64,000 bases of DNA from Pisaster brevispinus (Eukaryota; Echinodermata; Asteroidea; Forcipulatida; Asteriidae), in the NCBI GenBank assembly GCA_023634235.1, contig JAMKCF010000020.1, forward strand, positions 10,788,001 through 10,852,000, written 5' to 3'. A model generated the notes under the pieces. It was not told the origin of the DNA, made no database searches, and saw only the letters and a list, made by a program, of their open reading frames with translations. A program made the position numbers and the translations under genes. Below, one piece after another: positions 58,735 to 64,000 of the stretch (its first letter is position 1; every line of letters begins with the position of its first letter).

Positions 58735-58870
58735 GCTTAATTCAAAGGTCTTCCAAGAGAATAGTGGAACGGTTCCTAAAAACTAAGGTCACATGGTTTA
58801 TCCTAAACAGCTTTTGGTTTGGATACCATAACTGCATGATCTTTGGAGTTGGTTTTTAGCGCCCTTTTAT
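58735..58870 (+). mobile_element. Second truncated relative of the TTAA element
   Basis: CAAAGGTCTTCCAAGAGAAT, then GAACGGTTCCTAAAAACTA, matches 520-570, and GGTCACATGGTTTATCC matches 55308. The terminal inverted repeat is missing. Confidence 0.55.
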
Positions 58871-58999
58871 TTAGTTTACTATTTTTTTAAAAGATAATCT
58901 GGCAATAGTGTAAAATCAAATACATTGTCTGTTTTTAAGTGGAAAAATAGTCTTAAAAATATGGAAATGATTACTGATTAAAGCGCTTAAAATGACACA

Positions 59000-59720
59000 T
59001 CAATTAGGGGGTGTATGTGCCCCTTCCCCTTAGTTATGACACTAGTTTGAAGATAATTTTAGGGGAATGACAACTGCCGACTTTTCTCAAAGTCACTGGA
59101 ATGAAGTAGACTTCTCAGAACACAGGCACATTATTTCTTTTATGTATTTATTTATTTTGACAGGGTAGCCTTATAAGTACAAGTGCTATCCCTAAGGGCC
59201 TTGTGTACAAATAGTAACAAGTAAAATAATAAAATAAAAACCGATAACTAAAGCCATGAATCAAAATTAGAAAAATTAGTGTAACATAAAAACACAAACT
59301 TACAAGATTAGAAAAAAAATGTAAACACATCACAAAAGCAGGATGCATGAAAATTTAAACTGGAACAAAACCATTAAAACTATGCATGCACAAAGGTTTA
59401 CACTATCCCATTGCAGTTAGGTGAACAGAGAGGCAACTATATATGAGCTAAGATAACTTTAAAACAAAACAGAAAAAACAGAGTCCAGTAACTGTTAACA
59501 TGGCAAGATTTGGGCTAACCAACAACCATTTATCGGTATAACATTTTTAAAATCATTAAATTGTATTGTTTCAAATAACATAATCAACATCTCAGAAATG
59601 TTTGTGTATGTGGGGATGATCATCTAATTCACATTTCTTATACAACCCCAAAGTAGATGTACAATTGAATTATTCTCAAAAGTTACTGCTGAGAATATAT
59701 CACAAATACGTAATATAAAC
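59000..59720 (-). mobile_element. LINE-like 3' fragment, copy 2
   Basis: Matches 56775-57470 including the flank upstream of the tail, the AAATAAATA end, and the block TTCTTATACAACCCCAAAGT. It ends abruptly at about 59705. Confidence 0.6.
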
Positions 59721-60600
59721 ACGGTGTTTAGTTTTTTTTCGCGGGCAATGCTCGGTTGGGAAACTATACGCGCATGCCCAATAGCGTACACACATTTTGA
59801 CCTACTTTTAGCCAATCAGCAGCACGTCACACGTACCCATCTTGGCCTTCGCGGCATGCATGACAAACATTTACATGTAAAATATACACGAACGTCATGT
59901 ACACTACTACTGCAGACCAACACCGGTGAGAGTTAGTCTCCAACACTGTAGGCCTACAAAGACTGGTAAATTTTCTGCAACTACTCCGATTTTAAACAGG
60001 TTTGAGCTTGATAACGTTGTTTTTATACATTTTCAAGGTCACTCTCGAAACCAAAAAAAAAATAATTGTTTAGTTTCTGTAAGTCATATTACCATTGAAC
60101 TTGTTCGCTTCGTAGTCATATGCCTATGGCACACAGTACACGTTAGTAGTGCGTACACTGTACATGTACATAGCAACCTAGGCTAGCTTTGCACGGGTGT
60201 GTGGGGGATGAGGGTGGGGGATGAACTTACTTGGTAGGCCATCTATAGTTTTAACAGCACTTGTATAACAACTACTGATCCAACAATCTCATTGTCAGTG
60301 TTTTGTGTAGAACTTTAAAAGTTTAGCTATCTTGATGATGCAAAGTTCATCATCTATCTGTGTGGAAATATTCAAAGTCCGACTCTTTGGGGAAGTTTTC
60401 TCATACTGTATTGTATAGATGATTAGTTGCCATCACCTTAACTAACCTAGACTTGACTCAAGTCCCAATCCCGTGCAAGGCCCTTCCTTGCCTCATCGTC
60501 AGAAAACTATTGTTTTACACTCTGCATTCCCCAACCTGCGCGCGGGACAGGGACTTGACGATCCCTTGATCGCCACCGCAATAGCTACATTTTGTCGGTG
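59721..60600. other. Interval with no firm gene
   Basis: Includes GC-richer 59745-59860 and TGTACATGTACATAGC (60159-60174). Short frames at 59724-59936 and 59926-60186 have no motif. Confidence 0.5.
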
Positions 60601-60616
60601 AGGGCGCACTGGTATT

Positions 60617-61008
60617 ATATCGTCAGCGTTTTCACGAAGTAGCACGCTACGTGCTTAAGGATTTTTTTTTTACATTTTAATTGTTTTACACTTCTGTTGA
60701 TAATGCATGAAGACCTACAATTCCATGAAGTTTCAAAGCTCAGACAGCTTTACTTTTTTAATTAAGCTAATGAGTGTTTTCAACTTTTGCACAATTGTGG
60801 CATTTTTTGTTTTCATGAAGTAGCACCCAACTTCTGTTTACCACTGTAATGCACAGCACGCACTCAAGTCAAAGTGAGGTAAAAACGTTTTCACGAAGTA
60901 GCACGCAACTTGTGTGAGCGCGCGCGCGCTGACCTAGTTTCATGTAGTAACACAAAATGCTGTGTTGTAGTATAGGCGCGTGCTACTTCGTGAAAACGCT
61001 GACGATAT
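60617..61008. mobile_element. 392-bp MITE with perfect 31-bp inverted ends
   Basis: 60617-60647 (ATATCGTCAGCGTTTTCACG, then AAGTAGCACGC) is the exact reverse complement of 60978-61008. Two further direct copies of GTTTTCACGAAGTAGCACGC-type sequence lie inside (about 60812 and 60889). A GCGCGCGCGC run is at 60918-60928. The target duplication is ambiguous because the ends are AT-palindromic (ATAT). Confidence 0.85.
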
Positions 61009-61228
61009 GTCTGTACTGTGGCTGCATGCTGGCGCGTTACATGTGTTAGGGACCTCGCCAAGAAAGGGACTTGAATCAAGTCTATAACTAACCCCTCTCT
61101 GAATATTATATTGTACAGAAAAATCAAGCTGTTCCTTTTATTTTAAAGGATTAGTCCCCTGCATTTTTTTGGTGCATTTTGTAACTCCTGTCTTGTTTTT
61201 ATTTACTTACACTATAGTCACTACACAG

Positions 61229-61323
61229 GAACTTGAGAGGCTCATCCCTGTCATTCAGGTCATTGAGAGAGCATTGAGAAGGGGAAAGGGGTCAAGAGCA
61301 AGTCATACATTACTATCAAAGAG
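61229..61323 (+). CDS. Candidate exon, linked to 61873-62147
   Basis: The acceptor ACACTATAGTCACTACACAG ends at 61228. The open frame reads ELERLIPVIQVIERALRRGK and GSRASHTLLSKR. Donors are possible at GAG/GTTTGT (61324) or CAG/GTCATT (61259). With the second, the join to 61873 keeps frame (IQ then DVPDDEKEAALKLQTW). The helix-like, charged composition fits a soluble domain. Confidence 0.35.
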
Positions 61324-61872
61324 GTTTGTTGATAAGCAGTACTCCATAGTAAACCTGACCCATATCTGGCCTCAATTTTCATTCAGTTTTTAAAAATGTT
61401 TGTTGATTAAGTTACTTAAAATTACAATAGTTTGTGTTCCATCATGGCCCATGAAAGTCCATTTATGTCATGATAGTTTTGAATGTTAATCATACTTCTG
61501 ATAACCCTGCACAGTGACTGACCTCAAAATGCACCATGATAAACTTTAAAACGACACTATGTTTGTATTGGTATTTATTTCATCTGGAGTAAAATCCGAT
61601 TGTGTTATCATTGAATGTATTAAAGGGTCACTCTAGTCTTGTCATGCTTTACAAAAAACTATGATTGTCCTTAGGTTCAAGAATAGTAACAAAACAACAT
61701 AGTACATGATACATACCATAGCACACTACGGCTTTGATGCAACAAATGCATTTATGCCCATCATGCATGGACAAAAAGACATTTGTACAGGCCATTTTAC
61801 TGGGAGGAGCAAAAGCATGCAATAAAATATTGATTGTGCTTTGAGTGACTATTTTTATTTTCTAATTTTCAG

Positions 61873-62147
61873 GATGTCCCTGATGATGAAAAAGAAGCAG
61901 CCTTGAAACTGCAGACATGGACCCACCACGGATGTTGGTCCTGAAACGGGGTGGTGCAATAACAAGCCATATTCATCATTGGAGATGGTGTCATATTACA
62001 AGTCCCATAAACACTGATAACAGTGTAGCGTCAGCACTTAAAACTTTGATTGGTGTGTACTACGTATTTGATTTAGAATATCTGAAGATGTACTCACAGC
62101 TTTTGGGCGTGCTGCAAACACACTTAACTGTGGGGTCTCCCATTTGA
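61873..62147 (+). pseudogene. Decayed or frameshifted C-terminal coding region, SAMD3-like tail suspected
   Basis: The acceptor ATTTTTATTTTCTAATTTTCAG ends at 61872. One frame reads DVPDDEKEAALKLQTW and soon stops. A second frame from 61917 runs 76 codons and contains SVASALKTLIGVYYVFDLEY followed by LKMYSQLLGVLQTHL. From memory, the pattern of a helix, G-x-Y-Y-V-F-x-L-E-Y, then a hydrophobic helix resembles the C-terminal part of SAMD3-like proteins that are multi-copy in fish and invertebrates. The frame change between the two parts suggests a pseudogene or an unrecognised splice. Confidence 0.35.
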
Positions 62148-62704
62148 AGGGAAGATAGGTGCAAAGTACTGGTCTTTCAGTACTTTGATGTGCAAAAAGT
62201 CTTCTGAATGATGTTGTAGCCTTTTACTATTTGTTTAAGCCTTCCTATGGAGTATATTTACAAGGAGGTGTTGGTGCACAGCTTTTATCTTGCATTGGAT
62301 GATTGCGATTTTGTAGCAGATTGTTCTTTATAGTTCAAACTCTTTTCATAGGGGCCTATGTATTGTATAATTCAAGTTTGTTTTAATAACTTGTATTTTT
62401 TAATATCTCTACAGTGTAAAAAACCACAAGGTCACCCAGGCCCGGTTCTATGCCCTTGAGGGGAAACGAGAGAGGAGAATGATATTTTTTGTTTATTTGA
62501 AAAAAAATAATGAAACTTGCAAAGTGCCCTGCATGCAACAATTACATAGTTACCTCTCAGAACCATTTGACAAAAAAAAAACCAACCCCAAAACACCCCA
62601 ACAAACAAGAACCCACAGATGCAAGTGTAAAAAAAAAAACTATATTGTGTTATTTTGTTTCCTATCAGTTTGTATCATAGACTTTCAGCATAAGTTTGTA
62701 TGTG

Positions 62705-62965
62705 TTTAAAAAAGTGTTACAGGCCATAAAAGCACTGAAGTGTGTAAACCCTTAAACACATGAACACGTTTAAATATAAAAAGGTGTTTAGGTTATAAAC
62801 ATCTTTGTTAAACATGTCAGTGTGATTATATATATAAACGCTGTGTTTTAAGAATAAACTTTCTGTTTAGCTATAAACATGTGTTCATGTGTTTATCCAT
62901 AAACGTGTTCAAGTGTTTAAAAAGTGTTACAGATTTGCGTTTAACTATGTGTTTAAAAGTTAAAC
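62705..62965. repeat. Cluster of GTGTTTA / TAAACAC words on both strands
   Basis: More than a dozen GTGTTTA, TTAAACAC, ATAAACAT or ACGTTTA words in 260 bp, many in facing pairs that can form short stems. No regular period. Confidence 0.7.
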
Positions 62966-62967
62966 AC

Positions 62968-63285
62968 CTGGTGTAAGTAGTGAATTTAGGGTATCATGTT
63001 TTCAGAGCAAATTGCTGCATCTGTAGTAAATTAAACATAAACCTCAATGTGCAACTCCAGAACAACAAATAGACTAAGGAAAACTTCTTTTAAAAACAAA
63101 GATGTCAGCCATCAAATCAGTTGCATGAATAACTATTGAGGCAGCACTTCATAAACATTGTGAACCTAGTTTGCATGACCCATGTTTATGTGATAGTAGA
63201 AACTTGCAGAACATAATGGTGGTCCTATGAAGTACATCCATCATGAAGATTCCAAGATAATTTCATTGAATGACTTCATGTATAT
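62968..63285 (-). mobile_element. Third copy of the LINE-like flanking sequence
   Basis: Matches 57668-57945 (for example GCTGCATCTGTAGTAAATTA and AACAAAGATGTCAGCCATC). It lacks the tail. Confidence 0.6.
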
Positions 63286-63928
63286 GAAGTAAAGTTGCAT
63301 CTTGCAGTCGGTGTTCTGCAGGGTTAGTAGTAGGTTAGGGTTAGTAGTCTGTAGGTTTCTTGTAACCCAGAACATGCAAAGCTTTTATGTTTCTGTGAGT
63401 GTTAACAAAATATATTCGGAAATGCTCTGGTAGCATAAGAAGGGGATAACTCTAAAAATTGTATAGTTCACTGCAGCTCATCCAGGGTGCAAAACTGAGG
63501 CTAAACAGTTGGATTATGGAACCAAGTAGTTGTTTCACTAAAAAGGTTTAGTCGTTGGTTGAGTGTTAGGCTAAGTCTGAGCAAAACACATGATTTTGGC
63601 TACTAGGCATCCTGAATTTGTCTTCCTTCATTTTAGTGGGGTTGTATTCTTCATGGGAATTAGCCTATTTGGCGGAAACAGAAAAACTTCAGACAGCCAT
63701 TTTGTTCTGACAAATCTGGCAAATTATAAAGAAAGCAAATTTCTAGATGTAGACAAGAGATTGGGGCTTTTAAAGATATTTGTGTGGTGAACAAAGACAA
63801 AATTGGTCTCTGGTTTGATTATGGAGTTTGGATTGGGCACTGGCATTTAGTCAAAACTTATTTAGATTGACACTAATCTTAAAGAAATCCCAGCCTTTAT
63901 TGTTATCAATGCTTTTTTCCCCACGTAG
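63286..63928. other. Interval with weak coding hints
   Basis: A GGGTTAGTAGTAGGTTAGG stretch lies at about 63320-63345. A frame at 63590-63790 follows a TTCATTTTAG acceptor (63636) but has no motif. Nothing firm. Confidence 0.4.
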
Positions 63929-64000
63929 TTGTTGATGGAGCCACCGAGAACACAACTACAAGTGATGACAGTCCACACCAACACAGACTGTGTAGAAGTT
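63929..64000 (+). CDS. Candidate exon running off the window
   Basis: The acceptor GCTTTTTTCCCCACGTAG is followed by an open frame reading VDGATENTTTSDDSPHQHRL (a second open frame reads LLMEPPRTQLQVMTVHTNTD). Strong polypyrimidine tract; the right end is outside the window. Confidence 0.3.
   Translation, partial: MLMEPPRTQLQVMTVHTNTDCVEV

Overview
The window is eukaryotic, repeat-dominated, AT-rich DNA. Short exon-like blocks with GT/AG borders, LINE-like tails, MITEs and rolling-circle-type elements suggest a marine invertebrate. Frequent ACATGT motifs hint at an echinoderm or another deuterostome, but this is a weak guess. No complete gene is visible. The only well-supported host coding start is a 34-codon exon at 51674-51777.

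Layout. (1) Positions 1-22856 form one very large, imperfect inverted repeat. The left arm (1-12832) pairs with the right arm (17254-22856). Between them lies 4.4 kb of pure hexanucleotide repeat, (GAACAA)n passing into (GAACTA)n. The arms carry nine copies of an exon-like segment, each with a conserved TTTGCAG acceptor and most with a GTATG donor: five on + in the left arm and four on - in the right. The left arm is longer because it holds a 1.4 kb TTAA-flanked element, a 2.4 kb rolling-circle-type element and internal tandem duplications. The right arm holds a 297-bp MITE. (2) Positions 22801-23130 and 43297-43760 are the same degenerate ~130-150 bp tandem repeat, split by the next block. 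(3) Positions 23828-43191 are an array of at least nine related units. On the minus strand the unit ends look like Helitron 3' ends: a short hairpin, about 8-10 nt, then CTAG before T. Several opposite ends start TCTTCTCC, so units sit head to tail. They carry dozens of near-palindromic ACTTCCGG/CCGGAAGT pairs, AGGTCA direct repeats and TGACGTCA palindromes. One long unit contains unique sequence resembling a host housekeeping promoter with a first coding exon (36150-37080). (4) Positions 43.8-52 kb are lower-copy DNA with a few exon candidates, a foldback MITE and the 5' end of a probable gene at 51.1-51.8 kb. (5) Positions 52.6-64 kb hold a duplicated gag-like zinc-knuckle remnant, an AACGTT higher-order tandem repeat, LINE-like fragments, a 392-bp MITE with perfect 31-bp ends, and a decayed or spliced coding fragment at 61.2-62.15 kb.

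Most long open frames are artefacts of simple repeats (the LV and FL frames across 12.8-17.3 kb) or chance frames in satellites and were left out. Exon calls rest on splice-site consensus and open frame only; no homology or transcript data were available.
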